Below, piece by piece: positions 23,204 to 35,307 of a stretch of 64,000 nt of DNA. The stretch's first letter is position 1. Each line of letters starts with the position of its first letter. The stretch comes from Kalaharituber pfeilii (lineage: Eukaryota; Ascomycota; Pezizomycetes; Pezizales; Pezizaceae), in the NCBI GenBank assembly GCA_015179045.1, contig WHUZ01000011.1, positions 372,001-436,000 of the forward strand, written 5' to 3'. The notes beneath the pieces are model-generated. The model made no database searches and was not told the DNA's origin. It worked only from the letters and a program-made list of their open reading frames with translations. A program made the position numbers and the translations under genes.

Positions 23204-24698
23204 TCAAAGCTGTGTATGCAAAGTAACATAGCTAGTCTCAATCAAGCTCCTCTGCCCACTCCTCACATCCGCGGCTCCTGTCCAAAAGAAGATGCCCCCC
23301 AGTCCCTTCTCTCTCACATAATTTGCCTTCATGCGGACCGTCTCCGGGTTATCGTACGTTACGAACCCGCCGTCTCCGCCCACAGAATATGCTGCTCCAA
23401 CTGCCTCATCAATGAACTCTTCTGCACCAGGGCGGGGGAGATCTTTGTATAGGAAGACCCCATCTTCGCCGCCTTGTCCGTGGGGCGGCTGTCCGACGGT
23501 GTGTGCACCCAGGAAGGAACGGCCGTACACAGGGACGCCGAGGAGGACTTTGTGAAGCGGAACATGCTGGGATTCGAGGTAGCAGATTGCCTTATGGCCT
23601 GAGTTGGTGGCGTGCTCGCTGTGAGGATTGAGAGGGGTATAAAGTTGGGCTTGATGGCCAGATTGTGGGGTCCACGGGCCACAGAAGTCGTAGGCCATGA
23701 GATTGATGAGATCTAGGTAATTGGCGGCTGCGGACAGGTTGATGTTGCGGAGGGCCCATTCACCGGCGGGGAGGGCGGAGGTGAGAAGGTATGGTGGGGG
23801 TAGATAGTTGCGAAGTTCATGTAGCAAGAGAATGTAGTGATGGCCTTCAGTGGAGTTTTGGGGATGTTCCCAATCAACTAAATATAATGTTTATTAGAGC
23901 CAAATAGTTCATAAATTGAATAAAAGAAAGTCTTACTATCAATCCCATCGAGACCGTACTCCTGCACAAGAGTGGACGCACTATGGGCAAAAACCCTCCT
24001 CTTGTGTTCTTCTCTGGCAACCGCTGCAAAGTGCTGTCCGCCTGGCCCGCCCCCTCCAACGGAAATAATCACCTTCAAATGCTTATGTTCCTTCTTCAGT
24101 TTCCCAAAAGCTTTGAGGCAACCTTGAGTTTCATCAACTTCTATCTGTGTGTCTGCCCAAACATCACTGAGCTTCTCGTTTCGTTCGCCATCAAAGGCCG
24201 CGAAGTTAGTTACTGCTGCATGTGGTGGCAGCTGGGGAACATACAGCAATTGTGCCATCTTCATTGACGTGGACGAACGCATAAAATGCATGCGATATAC
24301 ACCCAACGTTAAGTGATGATGGTGGCCCCTGTTTGTAAACGGCCCAATTCGGGTAATATGCAGCATTCACACTAGAAGCAATCAGTATTTTACAGCACCC
24401 CACTGATTGCTGGTCACAGAACTTACAAAACCTTCAAAGGCTCTGGTAACTTTACATCTTGCTGAGCCGGGTAGTTGCTATTTGGGCGACTATTCCATGG
24501 CACTGGCGGTGGTGGTGGCCCTATGGACCCATGGGGTCTATTCCAAGCCATAACTCCAGTAAATAAGCAAAAGGCCCAGCAAAAGTAGATATATGTGAGA
24601 TATTGAGAGCTGTTGCTGAACCTTGGAGAAGAAGATCGAAGTTCACGAATGGAGTCCTTGATGGTGGCTTTAAGAGCTCGAAAGCCGAACCCAGACAT
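23204..24698 (-). CDS. GH18 chitinase with N-terminal membrane anchor
   Basis: Four exons on the minus strand: 24698-24427, 24371-24245, 24171-23937 and 23877-23204, giving 435 residues. The catalytic signature DGIDIDWE is completed across intron 3, which splits the second Ile codon. VIISVGGGGPGG, MAYDFCG and the late FFWTGAAD are further GH18 landmarks. The protein does not begin with a signal peptide. About 32 polar/basic residues precede one hydrophobic segment (YFCWAFCLFTGVMAW, about 37-51), followed by a Pro-rich linker (IGPPPPPVPW). This suggests a type II membrane-tethered chitinase with its catalytic domain outside the cytosol. The likely role is local hydrolysis of chitin during wall remodelling. 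No chitin-binding module or Ser/Thr-rich tail is present. Family assignment is firm; topology is inferred. Confidence 0.92.
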
Positions 24699-27509
24699 TT
24701 TTACACTTTCAGGATGCTAGTGAGATCCTATAGGCTCGTTGTTAATCCAAACCAATAAGAGGTACGTATACATGGCAAATCACGAGGACGACGCTCCCAG
24801 ATATAACGCCTTACGGTTGCGCCAAAGACATGGCGCCGGCTCTTGGGCTCGGATCTTTATCCAAGGATCTAGTGAAGCCGAGTATCCAAGGCCATGGTGC
24901 TTACTTTTTCTTTCCCACCAACGATTTGTAACTCAGTGTATAGGGGTTGTGAAGAAGCCGTCTGGCCTCAGCCCTGAACTAAAGGATTGGCCTGAACCCT
25001 GAATGGCGTAATATGAAAAAAAGATACTCCTTACTTTTTGATAAGCTGCTAAGTGTCCTAAAAGAGGTATGCCAGTGCGAATCTGTGGCAAATGAATAGG
25101 CCCAGCCTCAAAGGAAGTAGAGCTCAAGGAGATCCAAGCTATAGACACCAAATCAGCTCAAGACACTCAATGACGTTCATCTCTCCAATCCGTTCAGGCC
25201 TCAATGATCAAGTTCCCAGTTCTCGAGGATAGACCAAGCACGGTGGAGTCGACATGAGGGATGAGGTGGCTCACAGCAGCACTGGCCTGCAAAGGCAAGT
25301 AATACGCAGAATGTAAAATGACAAACCAGGATATATCTGAGGCAGCCAACTTTGACTGGCTTAAAATGCAATGAGAACACTCCTTGTTTGTGTGCTATAT
25401 ATGGCACACGCTGTTTAAGCAAGAAATAGGTGTATCGGCCCTATAGCTAAGTGTATTTGGAAGCCGCAGGTTGCTACGAGCATCTCTGGTGGAATGTTAG
25501 TTATCGGTGATTCGGTTGCCGCAAGAATGCATGCTTGATTAATTTCAATGTACTGTATAAAAGTAGGATAGTGAGGATCAACGACCCAGGGCCTTGGACG
25601 CGACAGGCCTTTTTTTTTTTTTTTTTCCTTTTTTTTTTTTTTTTTTTTGCTTTTTCTCACAATTTTCTTATTCCCGCTTGTCTGCCTCTTACCCTGTCAT
25701 GTTATGCATGTGACAATGAGGCGATATGATAGGCGAATACCCACAATGGATGACAAGTAGCCAATGTAGAGGAGATCCGGAGGGGCCGGGAAAGAGGGCT
25801 CTATGTAATCTTTGTAGGCCGTGTGGGAGAGAGGTCGGGAGGAGTGGGGTATCTCCAGATTGAGAGATGGGGGGAGCACCAATGTAGTTCTTCTGAACGG
25901 GATTGTTTCGCAGCTTCGGGGCCTGCCCATTGCGTGTCAAGCAGACTCCGCCATTGTTCGCAGGCGCCCTCGAGTCGCTTGCCACCGAGAGCGGCTGCAA
26001 GTGGTGCTATGCTAGACAGAGGGGATTGTTGCGGTGCCGGCAGGGGGGCAGAGAAAGGGTACTATGCCCTATTGGGGCCACGGAGGGGACGCTTACTCTA
26101 GCTTCCACAACGCCTCGAATTGTACCTCAGCGTCTGCGCTGCTGAAGCGGTCGGGCGCACGAGAGCAGGAGGCAAGCACGGCGTCGCCAGATGGGTGGCC
26201 CCCTGTAGGGTGCTCAGTGTACAGCGTGAGAGGCCGACGTAGCAATTGGGCCGTGATTTCTGCTCGTCTGCGGTCTGGCATGCAGGCTAGCAGCGCCCGG
26301 ATGGAAGGTGGGAGGGACGCTGTGCATAAATGGGCAGGGCACGCAGAATTCAGTGTATGCTACCCGGAGGACGCATGTGTAAAGCGAGCTCACCTGGGGA
26401 CTTTTGATTATCAGCCCGTCCGCATCGAGTTTTGCAATTGACGGGCGAGGTGGGGTGTGCGCAGATCAATCCCAGATGCGCACGCCAAATTGCGGTGTGG
26501 GAGATGCGGAGGAGGGGGGAGGGGAGGGGAGGGGAGGGGAAGGGAGGGGGAGGGGAGGGGAGGGGAGGGGAGGGGGAGGGGAGGGGAGGGGAGGGGAGGG
26601 GGAGGGGGGATGTGATGGTCGTGAAAGTGTGACGGAGGGACCAGGAACTAACGTGCAATTGATGATACAACAGCGAGCGCTAAGCGGGGTCGTGAGTGGC
26701 ACCAAGTCAGTGAGAGCGCCGGGATCAGAATACGAATGCGACCGCGGGGCTGACGAGCCAGTCACGGCCGGCACGACCCAGCGTCAGGCGTCAACCGGCG
26801 AGCGATGCTGTGTGTATGGCTTGACGGGCACATCTGAGCCCAAGGTGACGTGACGCAGGCGGCCGTCAAGCCAAGACAGTGATCCACTGTATGCTCCTTA
26901 CTGTGCAATGCTTGCACTCGTCCCTTGCTACTTTGTCTGCCCTGCTGTCTCGGCGACGGGGCTCGTCACGTCACGCGACTGGAAGAGTCACCGCCGTGTG
27001 CTCTGCATAAGTGCTTGCAGCTTATTCTGTTGTCCCGCTTCCCATGCACCCTGTCGACTCTGCCCCCCTAGCCCGAGCCTAGCAGAGAGGCCAATGCGCC
27101 CGGCGCATAGAGCGCTCGCCGCGCCCCCAGCGAAGCACGTTCCGCGCTTTAGCGATCGCATCTGCGCAGCAGCGTATTGGCCAGAGGTCAACGCAGTCGA
27201 ACGTGCAATCGGCACATTTACGCAGACTAACCGCAGCGCAGCGGCCCATGGCCGCGCTTTGCGCCGTGCATTTCCCCCCCCTCTCCCCCTCGTCTGGCTA
27301 GCTAGTCTGGTTGCTGGCCAGCGTGTGCACTTTGTCAGCGGGAGGAACCATTTATACACATCGAAGCATGATACTGCCCTGCTAAGTCAGACACAGCAGG
27401 TCCCAGACAGTGCCTTCCTGGGCAATCATGGCGCTGCGATTGACAAGCTAAGTCGTTCACACGCCTGCCACTCAGCCGCTGTCAGGTTTGCGAGCGAGCG
27501 CACACGACT
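24699..27509. other. Intergenic region, no gene seen
   Basis: No supported gene. It contains T runs at 25611-25649, a GGGGA purine tract at 26508-26609, and a GC-rich stretch at 26900-27580 whose long frame (26908-27582) has no protein signature and runs into the transposon relic. Confidence 0.4.
26508..26609. repeat. GGGGA-type polypurine simple repeat
   Basis: About 100 bp of almost pure (GGGGA)n/(GGGGGA)n on the plus strand. Such mirror-symmetric purine tracts can form triplex or G-quadruplex structures. No coding role. Confidence 0.9.
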
Positions 27510-28202
27510 ACGGGTGTCCCCGGCTATAGTGAAGGAATGGGCGAGATCATTTGTGCACGCAGCTAAAGCACCCTTCCTATAGTGCAAAGAAGAGCTATAG
27601 TGAAAGTGAAGGACTTTTCAGGACTAATTAATTCAGCAACAGGTAAAGTCTACTTGTTATAGTGAAATACCGGGGAGGGGGCCTCAGTATTGCCTTATGT
27701 AATAGGCTTAGCAGAGTGGTGAGTTAATTCAAGATATCTCAAATACAAAAAAGAGAAAAAAAACTTTTAGTGTATCTGACTGCTTCAATATCATAGACAT
27801 TGAAGATGATTCCATTGGCTTGTTATCCTGGTCAGTGAATAATTTGCAGAAGTCTTCTAAAGTCATTTCCCCTGGGCGCTGTCCCACTTCCTGGTGAGCA
27901 CAACATATCTTCCATTTCTCTAGAGCTGGGCGTCCAAAGCGGCGTTGAGGTCACAAGCCCCTAGGGAACTCTACGAGCGCAGCGAGGGTGTTGAGGAGGC
28001 ATGATGCTTGGCGGTCCGGTAAGGAACTGAATTTGCACTTGAGACCTGAATATCATACACTGGAAATTTCCGCATTTGACAAGTTTTTCACCCCCTGCCT
28101 ACATGGGGGCAGGCACGTGACCCCTCGCTATAGTGAAACTTGCTATGCATAGTGAAGAAAATCCGTCGGAATCTTGGCATTCGTTATAGCTAGGGTTGAC
28201 TG
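27510..28202 (-). mobile_element. Pogo/Fot1-like DNA transposon relic, copy 1
   Basis: The right end, tcgttatagctagggttgactg, is followed by TA (28203-28204). The left end, cgggtgtccccggctatagtgaag, is preceded by TA. More ctatagtgaa words lie inside. Reading the minus strand from about 27948 to 27750 gives an open segment with RRFGRPALEKW, then a CCAHQEVG segment, then MTLEDFCKLF and SMSMILKQSD. This resembles the N-terminal CENP-B/pogo DNA-binding domain. The DDE catalytic part is absent. It is homologous to 58001-58498 in the opposite orientation. Confidence 0.7.
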
Positions 28203-28517
28203 TACTCTACAGTATATGATAGGCCTGCGCCCGACTGCGGTCAATTGTAGCACAATGTTGGCCAGAGCTGCCAAGCCTCACGACTTCCACGTGCGCCGCC
28301 AAGAACGGCCCAGCTCGGGTCGCCGCAGGCGCTGCCGCCAAGCCCGCAAGTTGCTGGTATGTTTGCTGCGTATCGTACTAGTACTTCCCAGTCAGGAACC
28401 AACATCTCGAAGCTCCTTGAAGCCCCCAACGCCTCGAGTTCCAATCTCACCGCACAATCCACCTCTCCGCCATAATGCCATCCGCCGTCCCCCAGTCCTC
28501 CTCTTCCGCCACTGTCC

Positions 28518-29530
28518 ATGCCCACGGCATTACCACTACGAACGCCCTCGTGCCCTCGTAACCTCATCTCCTCCACTACTGCCGACAAGATCCTGAATCT
28601 TACAGGCTCCTCCCCCTATCACCCCAATCAGCAACCAAAATTTGCCTTCAATGACTTTTTTCGCAAAGAATATCGCTTCGGTCTTGACCCGAACCGCAAA
28701 GCATGCACCTTCTTTGTACAGGGCCACTGCCCATTGGACAATGCATGCCCTGATAAGCACACCACATTGTCGATGTTGAGTAGTAGTCCTTGTCTGCAAA
28801 GATGAAGGACGTGAAGGAAGGATTGATCCTCACTAGTGTTCTAACGCATAGGGCTCCTAGTCTGGTTTGTAAACATTGGCTGAGGTCGTTATGCAAGAAG
28901 GGTGAGCAATGCGAGTTTTTACACGAGTACAATCTGTAAGCCCTTCAAATCACCCCCTTCCCTCATACCCCACTCCTCGACCACCTCCTAATACTAATCC
29001 TACACAACCATGCTTATAAAGCTAACATTCACTCTGCTTTACTCAGCCGTAAAATGCCCGAATGTAACTTCTTTGTCCCCAACGGCTACTGCTCCAACGG
29101 CGAAGAATGCCTCTACCTTCACATTGACCCCGAATCTAAGATCCCTCTCTGCCCACACTACGAAAAAGGCTTTTGTCCCCTTGGGCCCAACTGCTCAAAA
29201 AAACATGTCCGGAAGCAGATTTGCAAGTACTATCTGTGTGGGTTTTGTCCGGAGGGTGCGAGACAGTGTAAGGAGGGAGCGCATCCCAAATGGGTGGAGA
29301 ACTTGCCGCCACCGACGTTGAGGAAGGTGAAGGATGCGGGGATCAGTGGGGAGGATGGTGGCAGAGATGGTGGGTGGGGTGATGATGGAAGAGGTGGAGA
29401 TGGCAGTAGGGGTGGGGATGGTAGTAGGGAAGGAAGAGATGGATATAGGGATAGAGATAGGGGCAGGTTTGATAGAGGGGGATACCATGGTGGAAGAAGG
29501 TTTTTTAGAAGGGGAGGAAGGGATCGCTAA
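28518..29530 (+). CDS. yth1: YTH1/CPSF30 mRNA 3'-end processing zinc-finger protein
   Basis: Five CCCH fingers are visible in order: [58 protein letters not shown] (first 20 residues), [19 protein letters not shown] and [21 protein letters not shown]. This array is diagnostic for Yth1/CPSF30, which helps recognise the poly(A) signal in the cleavage and polyadenylation factor. Probable exons are 28518-28768, 28852-28935 and 29047-29530, giving 272 residues. The last intron is clear (CT|GTAAG ... CAG|C). The first intron uses a weak GTCGAT donor, chosen because its phase fits, and an alternative acceptor at 28860 is possible. The start is uncertain: ATG 28518 is in frame, whereas an upstream ATG at 28475 is in another frame. 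The C-terminus is Gly/Arg/Asp-rich (RGG-like), suited to RNA binding. Confidence 0.85.
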
Positions 29531-29658
29531 TATCTTGGTTATTATTATCGTTATGAAACTGCCGCGAGGAGTTTTGATGGTTGTTTGGTTTTGTTAATAG
29601 ACTGGGTCGGCGTTTTTGCTTGGGCAATTCATAAGCGTTGTTGCAGCATCTTTCTATT

Positions 29659-29783
29659 CTTGTATAAGATCTTACCCTGAATTCTGCATCTGGTTATCTT
29701 TTCCTTATATAAGCTCTTACCCTGAGATCTGCGTCTGGTTATCTACTTGTATAAGCTCTTACCCTGAATTCTGCGTCTGGTTA
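29659..29783. repeat. About 44-bp tandem repeat, three copies, after yth1
   Basis: Three diverged head-to-tail copies of a unit containing ataagctcttaccctga and tctgcgtctggtta. The array lies just beyond the yth1 stop codon and may fall in its 3' untranslated region. Confidence 0.75.
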
Positions 29784-29952
29784 CTGGTTCACAAAGTGTG
29801 CTATACGAAAATAGAATTATTATAGATCTGAGTATTCAATGCCAAACAATATTATAAATAAAAACCCCCTCAGTTTAAGGACATGACCACTTGACATTCC
29901 AAAAATATTTGTTATTATGAATGCTCAGCAACAGAGTTAGGTACATAGCAGT

Positions 29953-30396
29953 TGTCATGACCCGGCATCTGTGTCGCCTCTCTCGGGGTAATGCAACGGC
30001 CGGCTACCGATCGCTCCTCGAACTCTCTCAGGGTAAGTTGGTTATCAGTCGTTCGCTGAACTCAGGGTAAGCTGGTTACCGATTGTTCGTGATAAAACCG
30101 CTTATCGCCGCCTTGCCTTTGTTTCTTGGCCGATGGGCCCATCATGTATATACGGACATACGGACCCCACCTGGCCGGCTTGTAGATAGTTCTTTCTTTC
30201 CTCATCTGTTGTTCTGTCAATCAACTGACCCGTCTGGTCTTAATACTTGAAACCTCTGAATCCCTGACACCTCTGAACTCTTGAATCCCCTGAATTGTCT
30301 GAACTCCTGAATCCCTGAGCTCTTGACCTTCGTTACCCTGAATATCCAACCTCCAGAAACGTACCCTTGGTAGAGTAGCCAGCCTGCCTCGTGACA
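29953..30396. mobile_element. Probable solo LTR
   Basis: The segment starts tgtcatgacc and ends ctcgtgaca, giving the TG...CA ends with short inverted complementarity (TGTCA/TGACA) of LTRs. It includes a TATA-like tatatacgg near 30147 and a run of diverged CCTGAATCCCTGA-like words near 30255-30330. The flanking pentanucleotides gcagt and ctagt agree at only three of five positions, so a target duplication is not proven. No internal retrotransposon sequence is attached. Confidence 0.45.
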
Positions 30397-30441
30397 CTAG
30401 TACGCCACCGCAACTTATAATCTACTAATCCTTCAACATTA

Positions 30442-30487
<46 letters not shown>

Positions 30488-30893
30488 CGACCACGACATG
30501 AACACGCTACTTCACGGGCTCTAGCACCAAGTATTCAACATCCGGGTACTGTCCTAAAAGTAAACAAAATCCCCAACGTCAGAGTTATGCGCAACATAAT
30601 AACCAGCGATGAAACCTAATGAGGTATTGGTTTCCAAATTCAGGAAAAAAGGGTATATAAATGCTTCAGAGCATATGTGAAAGAAACTTTCGCAATATAC
30701 AGAATTTAATCACCTGATCCCCTAATATGACTGTTTTTCCGAATGCATATGTAAAGAAAGGGCAGAAAGAAGAGGAATAGGTTAGAAGGCATTAATTATC
30801 ACAAAAAACAATTATATATCCAGCAAATAAAAAAGTTCAAGGAGTATTATAAATAAAAAGTCAAACAACACCTCACATCATATTCAGTACCAA
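30397..30893. other. Intergenic DNA with a 42-bp A run
   Basis: A pure A tract occupies 30443-30484, followed by AT-rich DNA to the end of the neighbouring minus-strand gene. No gene was seen. Confidence 0.5.
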
Positions 30894-31867
30894 TCAGGGA
30901 GCAAATTTTGGCTCAAACCCACCCTGTAAACGCTCTTTCTTCCTCACTCCGTCATGCACATATCTCGACTCGCTCTTCCCTAGCAGATTTTCAAAAAACC
31001 AAACCTTGACCCACTGGATTCCCCACACAACTGCAAACAGTACGCAAATTCCCACAGCGATACCGCAAATGTATGCAGCGACAATTCCAGGACCATCCTT
31101 CTTGGGATTCAGGAAGCTGTAGGTGTAGAACCCTTGCGTGGCATGTGTGATGTATGCAACGCCGAGATAGCCGCCGAGGAAGACGATGAGGAAGGGGATG
31201 TGGATCCAGGGCATGGGGCCGGCGCGGCTAAGAACAATTTCAAGAAAAGCGAAGAGGGCGTTCATGGCGTGGACAGAGACCTGGTAAGACTGTTAGCATC
31301 CTGCAAGGAATGAAGAGGGGATGGATGTGTGCGCACATTGCTCCACGCCTGGTATACCACTGGGAACCATTCATCTGGTGCTAGGAGGGCCCTACGGTCG
31401 GTGGATAGCGAGTCAGTGACACACGGCATGGCATCGCAGCGGTGCAACCGGGCAAGGTAAAACGTAAGATGGCCGGCTCTTCTGAGGGAAAGGACATACC
31501 AATACACCGCAGTTACCACGAACGGAAATAGTACAACGGTCGAATAGTATAGCGAGTGCAGGAACTGGAGTAGCTGCGGCCACTTCTGCAGCGGTGCTTG
31601 ACCGTAGCGCGCGTACTGGAATGTGTGGTAGCCGGCAAATAGGAAGTAGAACGCTAGGCCCCAGTACGATAGGTTCGTGAAATATGAGAAGCTCTGGCCG
31701 GCTTCATCCGACTCGTAGGCGAGTCGGAATATGAGGGTCGTGAAGCAATAGAGTGATATCAAAAGTCGGTATCCTGCTAGAACATAGGGTCCGAGGATGT
31801 ATGATGACTCAAACCGATTTGAATGGTCAAATGGAGACTCTACCTTTGCTAGTTCGTAGAAGCCCAT
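30894..31867 (-). CDS. FAR-17a/AIG1-like multi-pass membrane protein
   Basis: Three exons on the minus strand: 31867-31500, 31391-31337 and 31280-30894, giving 269 residues. The middle exon is only 55 nt and its donor is GTGCGC. The protein has about six hydrophobic segments, including YVLAGYRLLISLYCFTTLIF, FTNLSYWGLAFYFLFAGYHTF and FLIVFLGGYLGVAYITHATQ. FTNLSYW and the SVHAMNALFAFLEI segment with its His are typical of the FAR-17a/AIG1-like family. In animals the relatives AIG1 and ADTRP hydrolyse fatty-acid esters of hydroxy fatty acids using conserved Thr and His residues. A lipid-related activity in the endoplasmic reticulum or other membranes is inferred, not shown. The C-terminus is charged and probably cytosolic. 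Confidence 0.85.
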
Positions 31868-31926
31868 CTTGACAGCGAATGAGGTCAGGGGTGGGACGCA
31901 ATGGGGACTGGAGTGGAATTGGCGGC

Positions 31927-31948
31927 GGTGTATATATATATATATATT
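31927..31948 (-). promoter_or_regulatory. TATA-rich stretch before the AIG1-like gene
   Basis: An alternating ta tract (tatatatatatatatatta) lies about 60-80 bp upstream of the minus-strand start codon, where a TATA element would be expected. It could equally be a simple repeat. Confidence 0.35.
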
Positions 31949-34900
31949 AATAACTAGTGACTATTCCCTGGTATTGCTGCGCCCCGAACACAAATAAGGA
32001 AAAGCGAGCCCAGCAGCTGTTACTTTAATGTCAGTCCAGCTGAGCTTTGAACCACTGGAGGATCTTTACTAGAGAGGTGAAATTTGTGCAAAGGGAATGT
32101 AGATGGTTCGAGATATAGATCAGTCTAAGCGGCATTGAGAGGAATGTGCAGCGAAGAGGCGAGGTGCAAAAGTCCCAAATGACAACAGCAAGACGAATCA
32201 TATAGATAGGAACATATGATGGGCAAGTTCATGCACCCACCGTCATAATCCCAGCAAGTCATTGAGCTGGTCTGATGTGAGCCTGTACCGCCGCGGTGGC
32301 TTTCACCGACGGACAGGGGCAGAGGTAGAGGTGGGACACGAAACGACAGCAGGCAATATGGCTGAGTATGGGGTAAGGAGGCGGGGGCTTATGAAACTCG
32401 ACGACTTTACCTATAAGGCAATGCGGAAACAACACAATAGATTGACAACGATGTAGGCGCTCCAATCAACCACTGTCGCCGCAGCAAGACATGTCATGCG
32501 ATATTGCAAGTGAGCGGTTAGCAAAGTATGCCAGGCAGTATCTGGCTGAGCTGCACCCGAACCAAATCCTTGGCTGACGGGGATAGATGGGTCTCTGATT
32601 CCAAACACAAAATAGATAGGAGATAGAGAGAATCTAAGGAAGGTTTGGGGGAGTAGGGGCAGCAGAAGGAGCAGAGGGGAGCAGAGGGGGAGCAGAGGGG
32701 GAGCAGAGGGGAGCGGGGCCAGAGCCGAGGAGTATACCAGTGGCTAGCTGGCAGTCTCCCATCAGGATTAGGATTTAATATTAGGATCCTGTCAGCCCTA
32801 CGTCTCCTTCAAGTTCATGAAGCCCGTGTCTCGAAGCCACGGCTGCTTGCATTCTTGGTACCTAAGCTTAAGCTGCTCGGGCTCCACTGCTAATGCGTGT
32901 AAGGCTGCGAGTCGCTCTCGGCGGCCATGTCCCCGCACTCCGTATGATATTGCTCAGAACTGCCGGGAAGGATCCGGAGGGCCAGCAGCAGCCAGCACGT
33001 TGCACCATGGCACATGACTCGGCTCGCCTAATGATAAGGAAAAGAGGGGCTCAGCGTAGTACTTACAGTACAAGTCCCTGGGTGCTGAATGATACTTAGC
33101 CATTAGGCAGCTTGGCAATCTGGGGGGGGTTCTCCGCCCAGCTACAAATACGGCATTGCAAGCACTTGAATATATCGACAACATTTCCTGCCCTCGTGCC
33201 CAGATTCTATGACTAAGCTTTCCAAGCGGAGACTAAGGGTCGAGGGTGCTTCTAAACTTACAAGCCTGATCGACTCTCAGCGTTGTAGTCAGCGATCTGC
33301 AAAATCGACATAGACCTCCTCACCACCAGTATGCTATTAACTGCTGGAGAGCCAAGCTCCACTGACATGGCAAGGCTCACATGGGGCAGGCACAAAAAGG
33401 CATCCGCCTGCCATGCACAACCTTAAACCCTGACATTGTTTCGCCAGGAAACAGCAACGTCATAACGCCCACCCTTTAAATGTCTTGGATGGAGCGCTTT
33501 GAGAGTATTGTCCATGCATACAAATCTATATTCTCTAGAAGCTTCACAACCTACATATAAAATGACATCTCGGCTATGTTCGGTACCCCACAGAGGCCCG
33601 GGCCGAGAAAATTGCGAGTGAACATGTGCCTTAGCAGCCATCTGCGGTACAGGCTCCCTTGCTTCCAATTTCATGCTGGTTTATATATTTGTACATTTGA
33701 GAGAAAAAAAATACGTACTAGTACAAGGAGCTTGCAGTTGCAAATTCTGTCCGCTTACGGTAACTATATCCACGTTCTTCCAAATCCCACATCTCAAAAT
33801 AATATAACCCTTGATGAGTTTTCTCCAGACAATTCTAAGCTCGTCTTCTGGCCACAGATGTCAGTCCAAGGTTCCCCTGAGAAAATTCGTCTTATTCGCC
33901 AGGGCCTACTCTTCCTAACATGCGGCCTTGTTCGCCCTAGTAGCAATATGTAAAAGGGCAGGAAATATGATATTGGCGTCGCCAAGCTTTCTTCTGGGTA
34001 AAGTGTCGTCCCAACTGTCTCACTCTGCCTGGTCCCCTGATCCTCATTCATGAACCCACAAAAGACCCCAGGAGAAGGTCGCACTCAGCTATCATATCCC
34101 TGGGCCTAGTGGAGCATTTTGTTTAATGAGATTAGCTGCCTTCTGTCCCTCATTACTAAATTACCAGCTCAATGATTTACCTCCCTCACTTACTGCTGCT
34201 GAGAATACCCTGCATTGAACTCTTTACGTTGAATACTGATTGGCTCTGGGTTTCAAAGTCAGCATTTTACTGAATGCAAGTGTACGGTTGACCTAGGTAA
34301 TGGAGGGCTGATACAAACGTCCAGATTGTTGATACCTCTCAATTGATCAAGTTCAATTTCTAACACGAGCAGTTTGTATGAGCTATCGGCCTTGATGGCG
34401 ACAAGGTTTGTATACCGATTGCCGCGCCTTAATATATATATATATATGTTTTTCGCAATGATCCGCCCGTCGTGATTGATGTCTGCAACCAACTACGCTG
34501 TTACTTTCTGTTTGAATCTTCGGCCGTTGAAGGACCGTTTAGTTACTCAATCTACCGCCGTACTCGAGTACGTTCTGCATGACGGCCTATGTAACACGCA
34601 CTCCGGCGCTTCCCATGATAATTTCATTGCCGTGCTATCGCTTCCGTTCCAATACATTTTCTCCTAACTAACTCAGTTCAATAGCACCGTACGTTACGCA
34701 CAAGCGCTCATGCAAATTGTTCCTCTACTTCCTCTGCACCAAAGGTCCCTGAATCCAAATACATAAAAATCACTAGTAGCGCCAGACCTTTCTAGGCTGG
34801 ACTCTGGGGCTGCTGGCCAGAGAGTCTCCAGCATCTTGCTGTTGAAATTGAAAGGAAACGTTTCCCAGAAGCCGCTAGAGCGTGATCCGCAGTTTGGTTT

Positions 34901-35039
34901 AAATACGTTGCACCTCAATCTCCGTTGCGCTGTCGGGATCAACACACGCTCAGTTCAGTTCCATCTTGGTTTGCATATTTTTTCTTGGGCAGTTCCAAAA
35001 CAAGCCCCTTTTCCACAGGATGGAATATTGGCCAATTGT
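31949..35039. other. Intergenic region, no gene seen
   Basis: No supported gene. An agcagagggg-type purine repeat lies at 32656-32718 and an alternating ta tract at 34431-34447. All open frames are short, overlap one another, and lack recognisable motifs. Confidence 0.4.
32656..32718. repeat. GAGCAGAGGG(G) tandem repeat, about 4-5 copies
   Basis: Direct repeats of about 12-13 bp with the core gagcagagggg, varying in the number of G residues. Noncoding. Confidence 0.7.
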
Positions 35040-35271
35040 CATGGCGTGGGGGGGGGGGGGGGGGGGGGAGATCAGTGGGAAATTTCAAACGTTGCGCGGG
35101 GCGCCGGGCCTTCGCGCTCTCGTTCACGGTCAGCTGGATGCGAGCCGGATGTGTGCCTAGGCTTCGCAGGCGCTGCATGGCGAGCCGGCAAGGGTTCCGG
35201 GGCTGGCGCCAGACCGTCTCCGAGAGTAAGTGACTTGACATAGGGTAGCTGTGCGAGCAGGAGGCGATTGG

Positions 35272-35307
<36 letters not shown>

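Noticed and set aside
26908..27582. 224-codon open frame on the plus strand
   Set aside because: GC-rich stretch with no domain, no splice context and a C-terminal part inside the transposon relic.
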